Source of the DNA: Paraburkholderia sp. UYCP14C
GTDB taxonomy: Bacteria; Pseudomonadota; Gammaproteobacteria; Burkholderiales; Burkholderiaceae
Assembly: GCF_004197395.1 (NCBI RefSeq)
Contig: NZ_SELS01000009.1
Span: 145,383-209,382, forward strand
DNA: 64,000 nucleotides
Reading direction: 5' to 3'
In this document: in pieces, positions 44,608 to 53,703 of the stretch
Layout of the letters: each line of letters opens with the position of its first letter
How positions within the stretch are numbered: position 1 is the stretch's first letter
Position numbers and translations under genes: made by a program
Notes under the pieces: model-generated
Databases searched by the model: none
The model's input: only the letters and a program-made list of their open reading frames with translations
Told to the model about the DNA's origin: nothing

Positions 44608-44970
44608 CGACGACGCCAGTCCTTTAATGGCTCACGGTCTGGGCGATTCAGTGTTCTGCATTCGCTCAGATGGCGCAGGGGCGGGGTCCAAATCATTGGG
44701 GCGGATTCCCGTCTGGTTGCCATGCTGAATCGCCTCGCCATAAGTCGCCCCTGCCAGCCATCTGGCAGGTAGCAAAATACATGAGGCAACGACCACGGTC
44801 GGGTAACAAATATCCTGAGTCAATGCGCCGGACAAGATAATTGTCGCCGCCCATTCGCGCTCGTTTGCGCTATTTGCACCACAACCCGTTCGAGCTGCGC
44901 TCCAACTTATTTAAGCGTTTTTGTTTCATTTGACGAAAAATTCACAAGTAAAACGAAGTGTGAATTCGGA
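44608..44970. other. Intergenic with one hairpin, no gene seen
   Basis: About 360 bp between the LysR remnant and the DeoR gene. The right part is A/T-rich. The only structure noted is the inverted repeat at 44750-44769. Confidence 0.5.
44750..44769. terminator. Inverted repeat, possible terminator of the DeoR gene
   Basis: CCTGCCAG and CTGGCAGG separated by CCAT form a perfect 8-bp stem about 200 bp past the DeoR stop. There is no T tract, so termination is uncertain. Confidence 0.4.
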
Positions 44971-45765
44971 TCAGCTCTCGCCTCCCGGCCCTGGCTGGCC
45001 CGGCATTGCCTCGACGAGACGAATGCCGCGGCTCTCGCACAGGCTTCGCAATTGCGGGGAACGCAGGCAATCGGTCACGAAGGTGTCAACCTGCCCGATA
45101 TGGGCAATGCGTACTGGCGCATTGCGGTTTAGCTTGGTGCTGTCGGCGACCAGAATGACGTTGCGCGCGTTCTCGATGATGGCCTGAGCCACCTGGACCT
45201 CCCGCAGGTCGTAATCGAGAAGCGTGCCCTCTTCGTCGATCGCCGATGCGCCAATGATGGCGAAATCGGCCTTGAACTGGCGGATCAGGTCGATCGCAGT
45301 GGAGCCGACCACCGCTCCATCGCTCTTGCGCACCGCGCCGCCGGCAACGACTACCTCAATCCCCGGAAACTTATAGAGCTGCATCGCCACGTTCAAATTG
45401 TTCGTGATGACGAGCAGACCTTCGTGCTCGGAAAGCGCAGCCGCCACCTCTTCGGTGGTGGTGCCAATGTTGATGACGAGCGAACAGTTGTTCGGGATAT
45501 GGGCGGCCGCGGCGACGCCGATAGCACGTTTTTCCTCGGCGGCGACGTAGCGGCGGGCCTCGTAGGCCAGGTTCTCAACCCCCGAGGCGATGATTGCCCC
45601 GCCATGTACGCGGCTGAGGACGCGCCCGTCGCACAGCTCGCCGAGATCTTTGCGAATGGTCTGCGCGGACACGTCGAAGCGTCGCGCCAGATCGTCTACG
45701 AGCACCCTCCCGGCGGATCTCGCGACGCTGACAATTTCCTTTTGTCTCTGAGTCAAGTCCAGCAT
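44971..45765 (-). CDS. DeoR-family repressor of the sugar ABC operon
   Basis: 264 residues from ATG 45765 (GGGAGCTGC upstream). N-terminal winged helix (RQKEIVSVARSAGRVLVDDL, ARRFDVSAQTIRKDLGEL, RVHGGAIIASG) and DeoR sensor domain with INIGTTTEEVAAAL, the loop that binds phosphosugars or sugar acids. It is divergent from the ABC transporter operon across 228 bp and is its likely repressor, of the GlpR/AgaR type. Confidence 0.92.
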   Translation of the reverse strand: MLDLTQRQKEIVSVARSAGRVLVDDLARRFDVSAQTIRKDLGELCDGRVLSRVHGGAIIASGVENLAYEARRYVAAEEKRAIGVAAAAHIPNNCSLVINIGTTTEEVAAALSEHEGLLVITNNLNVAMQLYKFPGIEVVVAGGAVRKSDGAVVGSTAIDLIRQFKADFAIIGASAIDEEGTLLDYDLREVQVAQAIIENARNVILVADSTKLNRNAPVRIAHIGQVDTFVTDCLRSPQLRSLCESRGIRLVEAMPGQPGPGGES

Positions 45766-45993
45766 GCAGCTCCCTACGTTCACATTTCCGAATGACCGGC
45801 CCAAGTGCACAAGCACCAAAGCAAACGATGCAAAGACACTTCGGCGGGCTTGTCACATCGAGTGTATCGCAGGCCGGATGATTGCGAATCCATGTATTGC
45901 GCGCGATCTATGTTTCGAATAGACTTAAAACCGAAACAAATACGAAATTCACTTTCTGCCAGAAAGTTACCCCCTGCGAAAGGAGACAAAGTG

Positions 45994-47061
45994 ATGAAAC
46001 TCAAGGCCTTTTTCTGCGCCGTGCTGACTGCAAGCGCTTTGCTGTCGAGCGGTGCCTCGTTCGCGGCCGATACCGAACTTCTACCCCCATCGCTTCTCGC
46101 ACCGGGGTCCACGGAGATGGTGCCGGCTGGCAAGTTCAAGAAGGCCGGGCCCTGGGTGATCGGCTTCTCCTGGCCCGGCGTGGGTAACACCTGGATCGTC
46201 CAGGCGATCAAGGAAGCCCAATTCGCCGCAAGCAAAGATCCGAACATCAAGGATCTGCGCATCGTCGAGGCGAACTGGCAACCGGCCAAGCAGGTCGCCG
46301 ACATCGAAGACCTGATGGCGCGCAAGGTCGACGCACTGGTGATCCTGCCGATCAATCCCGAACTGGTCAAAGCGCAGATCGCTGAAGCCAGGGCCAAGGG
46401 GATTCCGGTGATCGTCTACTCCGCCAGGGGAACCACTGTGGATTCCACCGTTCTGTTTAGCGCCGGCGGCGAATACTTCGGCCGCGTGGGCGGCGAATTC
46501 CTCAAGGACCAACTTAAGGGCAAAGGCACGGTCTGGGCCTTCCGCGGCGTGGCCGGCAGTTCCGACGACACCGCGCGCTACAACGGTTTCCGTAAAGCCA
46601 TCGACGGCACGGGCATCAAGATCGGCGCGGAAGTGTACGGCGAGTGGAACTACGTCAAATCCAAGCAGCTGTGCGAGAACCTGCTCGAGTCGGGCCGCCC
46701 GGTGGACGGCATCTGGTTTTCAGGCGCAGAGATGACGCGCGCCTGTGTCGACGTATTCAAGGAACTCGGCAAGCCGCTCGTGCCGATGACCGGCGAGGGC
46801 AACAACGGCTATCTGCGGATCTGGAAGGCGCACGGCCTCAAGAGCGTGGGCGCCGTATTCACACCCGGGCTCGGGGTTGGCATGGTGCGGGCGGCGACGG
46901 CTCTGCTGTCGGGCCAGTCGCTCTACACGGTCTACGACTCCGACCCGAAACCGATCACGACTACCAACCTCGACCAGTACTACCGGCCGGACCTCAACGA
47001 CGCGTTCTGGGTGCCTTCGACGCTACCGGCAGATGTGATCAAGACAACCTTCAAGCGCTAA
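45994..47061 (+). CDS. Sugar ABC transporter periplasmic binding protein (RbsB-like)
   Basis: 355 residues from ATG 45994 with AAAGGAGACAAAG upstream. Signal peptide ends ASFAAD. The type-I periplasmic-binding fold reads WVIGFSWPGVGNTWIVQAIK, LVILPINPELVKAQIAEARA, GIPVIVYSARG, then AGGEYFGRVGGEFLKDQL and GIWFSGAEMTRACVDVFKEL. It is longer than ribose-binding protein and more like binders for larger or modified sugars. First gene of a six-gene operon. Confidence 0.92.
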   Translation: MKLKAFFCAVLTASALLSSGASFAADTELLPPSLLAPGSTEMVPAGKFKKAGPWVIGFSWPGVGNTWIVQAIKEAQFAASKDPNIKDLRIVEANWQPAKQVADIEDLMARKVDALVILPINPELVKAQIAEARAKGIPVIVYSARGTTVDSTVLFSAGGEYFGRVGGEFLKDQLKGKGTVWAFRGVAGSSDDTARYNGFRKAIDGTGIKIGAEVYGEWNYVKSKQLCENLLESGRPVDGIWFSGAEMTRACVDVFKELGKPLVPMTGEGNNGYLRIWKAHGLKSVGAVFTPGLGVGMVRAATALLSGQSLYTVYDSDPKPITTTNLDQYYRPDLNDAFWVPSTLPADVIKTTFKR

Positions 47062-47071
47062 GGTGGCAACG

Positions 47072-48643
47072 ATGCTGAAATCGCTTGCCGCCGGCGCACC
47101 GGCACCAACGAGCCCGTCTGGCCAGACCGTGGTCGAGTTCGTCGACGTCCAGAAGCACTTCGGCCAGATCGCCGCGCTGTCCGGCGTCTCGTTCGCGGGC
47201 CACGCGGGTTCTGTTCACGCCGTCACGGGTGAGAACGGGGCGGGAAAATCCACCCTGATGAAGATGCTCGCGGGGGTCCATGCACCGGACGCGGGCGAGA
47301 TCCGCCTCGGCGGTTCGCCGATGCGGGTGACGAGCGCCCTCGAAGCACGTGCCGCCGGCATTGCGACCGTCTTCCAGGAACTGACGCTGCTGCCGAATCT
47401 GACCATCGCGCAGAACCTGTTTCTGGGCCGCGAACCGCGGCGCCTCGGGTTCGTCGACGGCGCAGCCATGCGACGGATGGCGCGCGAAGCGCTGGACCGG
47501 GTCGGACTGGACCTTTCCGTCGATCTGCCCTGTGGCGACCTCACCATCGGCGAGCAGCATATGGTCGAGATCGCCAAGGGCGCGCAAGCTCAGTCGCGCG
47601 TCATCATCTACGATGAGCCGACAGCCGCGATCGACGCCGAAAGCGTGAGGAAGCTCGTCCAGTTGATCGCGCAGCAGAAGGCCTCGGGCAAGCTCATTTT
47701 CTACATCAGCCATCGGCTCGAGGAGATCTTCGAGTTGTGCGACACCACAACCGTGCTGAAGGATGGCATGCACGTCTGGACCGGCCCGACAGCCGAGCTG
47801 ACCCGCGGATCGCTGGTATCGCTGATGGTCGGGCGGGAAGTCGGCCAGATCTATCCACAGCGGCCGGCCGCGAAAGACAGCGCTGCGGCATTGAGCATTG
47901 AAGGACTTGTTCCGAAGCACGGCATGCCCGCGGCTTCGTTCGAATTGCGTCGCGGCGAAATCCTGGGGTTGGCCGGCCTCGAAGGCCAGGGGCAGCGCGA
48001 CATCATCCGCTGCATCGGCGGCCTTCAGGACCCTACCGCCGGGCACGTTGCGCGGCATGAACCGAAGGAGACCTCACAGCCCCCACAGACCTTGCCCGCC
48101 GACGTCGTCGCGGTGGTGCGGGCCGGTGTCGGTTTTATCCCCGAGGACCGCAAGACGGAAGGGCTGTACCTGCCGCTTTCGATCGAGGAGAACATCGGGC
48201 TGGGGATGCTGCGCCGCTCCGGGCTGGCGATGCGCGCGCGCATCGACAGCAGCCGGCTTGCATCCCTGATCCGCGATATGAATGTGCGTGCCCGCGACGA
48301 GCGTCAAGCGGTGTCGTCGCTGTCCGGGGGCAACCAGCAGAAGGTCATGATCGGGCGCTGGCTGGCCTCGGGCATCGATATCCTGTTGATCGAGGAACCC
48401 ACCCGCGGCGTCGACGTCGGCGCCAAGGCGGAGATCTACCGTCTCCTGCGTGAGTTTGCCGACGCCGGCGGTGCCGTGCTGCTGACGTCAAGCGAACTAA
48501 CGGAGCATCTCGGGTTGTGCGACCGCCTGCTCGTCGTGCGGCGAGGGGCCATCGTGGCGCAGTTGCCGGCCGCCGAGGCCAGCGAGGAGACCGTGATGCA
48601 CTACGCCCTTCTGGGCAACGACCAACAGGAGGTTGCGGCATGA
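47072..48643 (+). CDS. Sugar ABC transporter ATP-binding protein (double-cassette)
   Basis: 523 residues from ATG 47072 (AAGGTGGCAACG upstream; a GTG at 47063 is the alternative). Two fused ATPase domains as in RbsA: first Walker A GENGAGKSTLMKML, Walker B VIIYDEPTAAID; second cassette with a degenerate P-loop GLEGQGQRDIIRCIG, signature LSGGNQQKVMIGRWL and Walker B ILLIEEPTRGVDVG. It powers uptake of the ligand bound by the preceding protein. Stop overlaps the next start (ATGA). Confidence 0.94.
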   Translation: MLKSLAAGAPAPTSPSGQTVVEFVDVQKHFGQIAALSGVSFAGHAGSVHAVTGENGAGKSTLMKMLAGVHAPDAGEIRLGGSPMRVTSALEARAAGIATVFQELTLLPNLTIAQNLFLGREPRRLGFVDGAAMRRMAREALDRVGLDLSVDLPCGDLTIGEQHMVEIAKGAQAQSRVIIYDEPTAAIDAESVRKLVQLIAQQKASGKLIFYISHRLEEIFELCDTTTVLKDGMHVWTGPTAELTRGSLVSLMVGREVGQIYPQRPAAKDSAAALSIEGLVPKHGMPAASFELRRGEILGLAGLEGQGQRDIIRCIGGLQDPTAGHVARHEPKETSQPPQTLPADVVAVVRAGVGFIPEDRKTEGLYLPLSIEENIGLGMLRRSGLAMRARIDSSRLASLIRDMNVRARDERQAVSSLSGGNQQKVMIGRWLASGIDILLIEEPTRGVDVGAKAEIYRLLREFADAGGAVLLTSSELTEHLGLCDRLLVVRRGAIVAQLPAAEASEETVMHYALLGNDQQEVAA

Positions 48644-49569
48644 AACAAAATCGTCTTCGCACCGTCCGGCGCTCCGGGCTCGGCCCGGTCTCAATCGGAC
48701 TTCCGATCTTGATGTTCGTCGCGCTGGCGCTCTCGACATCCGATTTCCTCTCGCTGAAAAACATCTCGAACGTCAACAGTCAGATCATCGCCCTGCTGCT
48801 GGCTGCGCTGGGTCAGTTGCTCGTGGCGCTGGCAGGCGGAATTGATCTTTCGATCGGTTCGGTCATCAGCCTGGTCAGCGTGATCGTCACGACGGTCGAT
48901 CCGACGATCGCCATCCCTGCCGTCATCGCCGTTGGCCTGATCGTCGGCCTGGTGAACGGGACCGGCATGGCGGTCTTCGGCGTCCATCCGTTGATCATGA
49001 CGCTGGCGTCCATGACCTTCGTGCAGGGATTGGCGCTGCTGCTGTCGGGCACCGGCGGCAATGTACCGCCGACGCTGATTTCACTGGTGAATATGAATGT
49101 CTTCGGGGTGCCGGGGGCGGTCCTGTGGTTCGTCGCGGCCGTGGCTCTGATCTCGGTCCTGCTCTACAAGACACGCTTCGGCCTTCACCTGTTCGCCGTC
49201 GGCGCCAACGCGCAAAGCGCGGCGCTCACCGGCGTTCGCGTGCGCGCGACACAGATCGCCTGCTATGTCCTGTGCTCCCTGTGCGGAGTTGTCGCAGGCC
49301 TCTACCTCACGGGACGCGTGGCCTCGGGCGATCCGCAGATGGGGCAATCCTTCGGTCTCGATTCCGTGACAGCCATCGCGCTGGGCGGCGTGCAACTCAC
49401 CGGCGGCATCGGCAGCGCCGCCGGCGCCGTGGCCGGGACGATCACATTGGGGCTCATCACCAACGGCATGAACCTCCTCGGGGTGTCGCCGTTCTTCTGT
49501 ACCGCGATCACCGGCATCCTCCTGATCATGGCGGTCAGCTTCCAACGACGCGAGGCTATCGGCGTATGA
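48640..49569 (+). CDS. Sugar ABC transporter permease 1
   Basis: 309 residues with eight or more helices, BPD_transp_2 family (RbsC-like). Hallmarks: LLVALAGGIDLSIGSVISL, GVHPLIMTLASMTFVQGLAL and the EAA-like region GANAQSAALTGVRVRATQIA, with DSVTAIALGGVQLTGGIGSA. It pairs with the second permease to form a heterodimeric channel. ATGA overlaps at both ends couple its translation to its neighbours. Confidence 0.93.
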   Translation: MKQNRLRTVRRSGLGPVSIGLPILMFVALALSTSDFLSLKNISNVNSQIIALLLAALGQLLVALAGGIDLSIGSVISLVSVIVTTVDPTIAIPAVIAVGLIVGLVNGTGMAVFGVHPLIMTLASMTFVQGLALLLSGTGGNVPPTLISLVNMNVFGVPGAVLWFVAAVALISVLLYKTRFGLHLFAVGANAQSAALTGVRVRATQIACYVLCSLCGVVAGLYLTGRVASGDPQMGQSFGLDSVTAIALGGVQLTGGIGSAAGAVAGTITLGLITNGMNLLGVSPFFCTAITGILLIMAVSFQRREAIGV

Positions 49570-50552
49570 GCGAGATCTCCACCGCAATTACTTCCGGGCA
49601 GCGCCGGCGGGCAAGCGCAATCGTCTCGCGCGTCCTGTCCTATCCGGCAGCCTACATCGGCACCGCCGCCCTGGCCGTCTATGCGCTAGTCGCGCAGCCG
49701 AATCTGCTGAATCCGCTCCTGCTGATGCTGATCTTGCGGCAGGCCGCACCGCTAGGCATCGCCGTGCTCGGGCAGTCGATCTGCATCCGCCTGCTGTCGC
49801 TGGATCTTTCCTTTGGCGGGGTGGCCATGCTGACGAGCTACGTTCTCACTAGCGGACTCCTGCCCCTGCCCGCGCCCGCGCTGATTACCTTGTGCTTGCT
49901 CATGGGCGTGGCGGTCGGGGCGATCAACGCCTTCTTCATCGCCCAGTTGCGCGCCTCGTCCGTCATCGTGACGCTGGCAATGGTGCTGATTCTCGGTGGC
50001 GTGGCTACCGCGTTCAGCCAGTTGCGCGCCCCGGGCGATGCGCCGGACCTGCTGGTCGTGATCGGCCAGGCGCGGATAGGCGGAGTGCCGGTGCCGGTGC
50101 TGGTCTGGCTGGCGCTGCTGATCCCGCTGGCGGTGTTTCTGCGCACGTCGGTGTTCGGGCGCTATGTCAATGCCATCGGCGCCAGCCCTCGCGCGGCGCT
50201 GGCCTCCGGCCTGCCCTACAAGAAGGTCATTTTCGCCGCACACATCGTGTCCAGCGTGTTGGCGGTCGTCAGCGCCTTGCTGATCCTGGGCGTCACGGGC
50301 ATGGGCAGCCTGGACATAGGCACCGACCTGGCGCTGAATTCGCTCGCCTCGGTCATTCTCGGGGGTGTCACTTTCGGCTCGGGCAAAGGTGGCGTGGTGG
50401 GACCGGCCGTCGCGGCCTTCATGCTGATGTTCTGCTTCAATCTCCTGACCAGCCTTGGACTCGGAGAACCCGGCAAGCAGATGGTTCAGGGAGCGATCAT
50501 CGCCTTGGCCGCGATTATCTACGCCGCCAACGGCGCGAAGCAGAGAGCGTGA
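49566..50552 (+). CDS. Sugar ABC transporter permease 2
   Basis: 328 residues, RbsC-like, with LGQSICIRLLSLDLSFGGVA, SSVIVTLAMVLILGGVATAF, GASPRAALASGLPYKKVIFA and NSLASVILGGVTFGSGKGGV. The second, different permease implies a heterodimeric transporter, usual for importers of less common sugars rather than ribose. Starts within the preceding stop codon (ATGA). The next gene begins 26 bp downstream. Confidence 0.93.
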   Translation: MSEISTAITSGQRRRASAIVSRVLSYPAAYIGTAALAVYALVAQPNLLNPLLLMLILRQAAPLGIAVLGQSICIRLLSLDLSFGGVAMLTSYVLTSGLLPLPAPALITLCLLMGVAVGAINAFFIAQLRASSVIVTLAMVLILGGVATAFSQLRAPGDAPDLLVVIGQARIGGVPVPVLVWLALLIPLAVFLRTSVFGRYVNAIGASPRAALASGLPYKKVIFAAHIVSSVLAVVSALLILGVTGMGSLDIGTDLALNSLASVILGGVTFGSGKGGVVGPAVAAFMLMFCFNLLTSLGLGEPGKQMVQGAIIALAAIIYAANGAKQRA

Positions 50553-50578
50553 CGGCTCACAACGCACAGGAGCAAGCC

Positions 50579-51328
50579 ATGGTTGCAGTGTTGAAGGACG
50601 CGGAGCCCTTTTCCTCCGCGGGTAATGACATCGGGGTTCTGGTGCTGCACGGATTCACGGGCACCACGCAGAGCATTCGCCATTTGGGCACGGAGCTTCA
50701 CCGGCAGTTCGGGTTCACAGTCGAAGGGCCGTGCCTGCCTGGCCACGGCACATCGCCGGACGACATGGAAGCCACGACCTATCTTGACTGGCTGGGCCAT
50801 GTCGAGGACGCGCTTCAGGATCTCTCCAGGCGCACGCGCAAGGTATTCATCACCGGGCTTTCGATGGGCGGCACGCTAACGCTCAACCTCGCAGCACGCT
50901 TTCCGCATCTGGTGAGCGGCATTGCGCCGATCGCTGCCGCCGTCGGCCCGTTGTCGGAGGATTTCGCCGCGGTGGTGGCCGATCGCAACGCACCCAGGCG
51001 CGTTCCCGGTATCGGCTCGGACATCAAGGCGCCGGGTGTGGAGGAAGTCGCCTACGGGGAAGTACCGGTCGCATGCATGCGCAGCATCATGGTGCTGATC
51101 TCGGCGACGCGCGATCTCGTGCACAAGATCACCTGTCCCGCACTGGTGATCCACGGTCGCGACGATCACGTCGTGCCACCGGCGAACGCCTTGAACATCG
51201 TGACCCGCATCGGCTCAGACGATGTCCGGCTGTTGTGGCTCAACGAAAGCTACCATGTCGCGACGCTCGATATCGACAAGGATCTCATTGTAGAGAGAGT
51301 CGGCCGGTTCTTCGCGGGGTTGGCCTGA
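50579..51328 (+). CDS. Alpha/beta hydrolase (carboxylesterase/monoacylglycerol-lipase type)
   Basis: 249 residues with CACAGGAGCAAGCC before the ATG. The fold-defining HGFTGTTQSIRHLG (oxyanion hole), nucleophile in ITGLSMGGTL, acid Asp in VIHGRDDHVVPPAN and catalytic His in NESYHVATLDID match bacterial carboxylesterases such as Est30. Being cytoplasmic and inside the sugar importer operon, it probably removes an acyl or other ester group, or opens a lactone, from the imported compound. Confidence 0.9.
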   Translation: MVAVLKDAEPFSSAGNDIGVLVLHGFTGTTQSIRHLGTELHRQFGFTVEGPCLPGHGTSPDDMEATTYLDWLGHVEDALQDLSRRTRKVFITGLSMGGTLTLNLAARFPHLVSGIAPIAAAVGPLSEDFAAVVADRNAPRRVPGIGSDIKAPGVEEVAYGEVPVACMRSIMVLISATRDLVHKITCPALVIHGRDDHVVPPANALNIVTRIGSDDVRLLWLNESYHVATLDIDKDLIVERVGRFFAGLA

Positions 51329-51394
51329 GCGCTCGCGCAGCTGCCAATCCCTCTACCGCGCCATGCGCAAGAAGATAACCATAGGAGAGCACAA

Positions 51395-52309
51395 ATGAAC
51401 GTGCTGGACATGAGCGTTGGCGTAGCCGGCGGTGGTCTGATGGGCTGCGGCATCGCCACCAAGCTTGCTCTCGCCGGCGTGGCGGTGCAGGTCCATGACA
51501 ACGCGTCCGGGGCGCAGGACCGCGTGCGCGGTACCTGCGCGGCCGTGCTGGCCGAACTGATCGACGCCCAGGCCATCACGCGCGCGCAGGCCGACGCTGC
51601 CGAGGCCTGCATCCACTTCGCGCCAAGCCTGAATGCGCTGGCCGGCACCAGTCTGGTGATCGAAGCCATCGTCGAGTCGCTGCCCGCCAAGCAGGCTCTC
51701 TATGCCGAACTGGAGCGCTGCGTGCCGGCCTCCACGTGCATCGCCAGCAGCACTAGCGGTTTCATGCCCACGTTGCTGGGCGAGCGCATGCAGCGGCCGC
51801 AGCGCTTCCTGGTGGCGCATTTCTGGAATCCGCCGCACCTGATTCCGCTAGTGGAAGTCGTGCCCGGCCCGTACACCGAGCCCGAAGTACTGCACGACAC
51901 AGTCGAATGCCTGCGCCAGGCCGGCTGCGAACCAGTGCTGCTAGCCAAGGCGCTGCCCGGTTTCATCGGCAACCGCATCCAGTTCGCGGTGCTTCGCGAA
52001 GCCCTGCATTTACTGCGCGAGGGCGTGGCCGATGCGGACACGATCGACCGGGTGATGGTGCACTCGCTGGGGCGGCGCTACCGTTGGTTTGGCCCGCTGA
52101 CGGGCGCCGATGCAGGCGGGCTGCACACCTTTCTGCAGATCTCCGAGCACCTCATGCCGGAGCTGGCCAAGGACGAAGAGGTACTGGACCTGCTGCGCGC
52201 GCACGTCGAGCGCGGCGAGAAAGGGCGCAGCACCGGGCGCGGCATCCACGAATGGGACACCGGGCGCGAGGCGCAGTACCTGAAGGCACGCCGCCGCATG
52301 CTGGACTAG
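51395..52309 (+). CDS. 3-hydroxyacyl-CoA-dehydrogenase-like NAD-dependent oxidoreductase
   Basis: 304 residues. N-terminal Rossmann motif GVAGGGLMGCGIATKLALAG, then IEAIVESLPAKQALYAELER, ASSTSGFMPT, the catalytic His/Asn region VAHFWNPPHLIPLVEVVPGP and C-terminal helical domain with GNRIQFAVLREALHLL. The HFWNPPHL form is found in hydroxy-acid dehydrogenases (for example L-gulonate 3-dehydrogenase) as well as 3-hydroxybutyryl-CoA dehydrogenase. As last gene of the ABC operon it likely oxidises C3 of a sugar acid released by the hydrolase. GGAGAGCACAA precedes the ATG. Confidence 0.9.
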   Translation: MNVLDMSVGVAGGGLMGCGIATKLALAGVAVQVHDNASGAQDRVRGTCAAVLAELIDAQAITRAQADAAEACIHFAPSLNALAGTSLVIEAIVESLPAKQALYAELERCVPASTCIASSTSGFMPTLLGERMQRPQRFLVAHFWNPPHLIPLVEVVPGPYTEPEVLHDTVECLRQAGCEPVLLAKALPGFIGNRIQFAVLREALHLLREGVADADTIDRVMVHSLGRRYRWFGPLTGADAGGLHTFLQISEHLMPELAKDEEVLDLLRAHVERGEKGRSTGRGIHEWDTGREAQYLKARRRMLD

Positions 52310-52447
52310 ATGCTGATATGACTTTCGTGTGAACGCCTCCTTTTTTTGCCGGGCGTTGTCAGGTTGCGAGACGCGTCGGATGGCTGTGGCGCAAAAAGGG
52401 AGGCCGATGGGTTAGGCTCCAGGTCTTGACGCGCGCAGGACAAACAG

Positions 52448-52924
52448 ATGGGTCAGCCGAGGAACATCGAGAGGCTGTTCAAAGGTCGGCATTTCGTTCG
52501 CGAAGTCATCGTCTTATGCGTGCGTTGGTACCTCCGTTACAAGCTCAGTTTTCGGGACCTCGTTCAAATAACGGCCGAGTGCGGGCTGTCGTTGGCGCAC
52601 ATCACGATCATGCGCTGGGTCAAACGCTTAACGCTGGAGTTCCTCAAGCGCTGGGATCGGTTTGCGAACTCCGCTGGTCGTTCATGGAGAGTCGACGAGA
52701 CGAACGTGAAAGTCCGTGGCAAATGAGTCTGTCTTTACCGTGCAGACCCTGCGGGAAAGACGGTCGACTTCCGGCTTAGCGCCAGGCAGGATGTCTCTTC
52801 GGCCGAGGCATTCTTCGCGAAAGCGATCAGGAGTCAAGGGCTTGCTCCGAAGACAATCACACTGGACGGTCAAGCTACATCTCATCGGGCGGTGCGCGAA
52901 ATGGGAGGTCGCCGTCACGCGGCG
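52448..52924 (+). mobile_element. IS6-family transposase remnant with nonsense mutation
   Basis: The first 92 residues (MGQPRNIERLFKGRHFVREV; LSFRDLVQITAECGLSLAHI; WRVDETNVKVRGK) match IS6/IS26-type transposases up to the first catalytic Asp (VDET). A TGA at 52724-52726 replaces the expected Trp codon. The frame then continues correctly (LYRADPAGKTVDFRLSARQD; SQGLAPKTITLDGQATSHRA), including the second Asp, until homology ends at about 52924. The third acidic residue and the right end are lost, just short of the truncated LysR copy. No clear terminal inverted repeats were identified. Confidence 0.85.
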
Positions 52925-52959
52925 GGCATCGGGCGACAGGCAAGTGCAAGGGTTGAGAG

Positions 52960-53703
52960 TTTGACGTGTTCAGATCACTTCCTTCAACTGCCGCACGATC
53001 GCCGCGGTCACACTCATCTTTCCATGCTGCGCGCGCTCCAGCATTCCGACGTCGCGCCGCACGCCAGCTTCGGGCAGCGGCACGACCCGCAATGCGTCGT
53101 CGCGGGTCCATGAGGAGCGGCGCAGCAGCGGCACCACCGCAACGCCGATCCCCTGGCGTACGAGCTCGGCGATCCCTTCCAGCGAATTGAGTTCGAGAAA
53201 CTCGTTGACCTTCACGCGCTGCTTGCGCAACGCACGCTCGATGATCACGCCGGTCCGCTGAGTCCGATCGAAGCGCAAAAAGCGCTGCGTGCGCAATAGC
53301 TCGACCACCGGCGCTTCAGCGAGGTTGGCATTGGCGAGCAATACGAGCGGCTCCGAATAGACCGGTGTCCATTGCACGCTGGCCGGGCGGCGGCCCGGCG
53401 TGCCGATGATCACGGCCGCGTCGATTTCGCCCGAATCGACGCGCGCGGCGAGATCGACCGATTTCGCGGCCGTAATGCGCACGTCGAGACTCGGCCGCGT
53501 CATCTTCGGGTGCGCGACGGCTTCGGCCAATGCGCCGACGACCGATTCGACCGCGCCGATCGACACCGGCCCGACGTCTTCTTCAAGGCCGCCCGCCATC
53601 ACGCGCATCGCCTCGTACACGGCGAGCAGTTGCTGCGCGTGCGGCAGCAGGCTTTTGCCCATCGCATTGAGCATGACCTTGCGGCCGCTGCGATCGAACA
53701 GCT
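52960..53703. repeat. 744-bp direct repeat, right copy
   Basis: Matches 43364-44107 along its full length with about seven substitutions and no gaps. Homology stops abruptly at 53703 after CGATCGAACAGCT. A few bases left of 52960 (CGACAGGCAA) also resemble the left copy's flank. Confidence 0.95.
52970..53703 (-). pseudogene. LysR gene, 5'-truncated second copy
   Basis: It carries the complete C-terminal effector domain and the end of the DNA-binding domain (from DRSGRKVMLNAMGK onward) of the LysR gene at 43374, but the helix-turn-helix is missing. Changes from the full copy include Asp to Gly in VIIGTPGRR and Leu to Pro in AHPKMTRP. With no DNA-binding domain it cannot act as a regulator. 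Confidence 0.9.

Noticed and set aside
44632-44835. 67-residue minus-strand frame with a hydrophobic stretch
   Set aside because: No ribosome site or motif, lies over a hairpin in an intergenic region; treated as chance.
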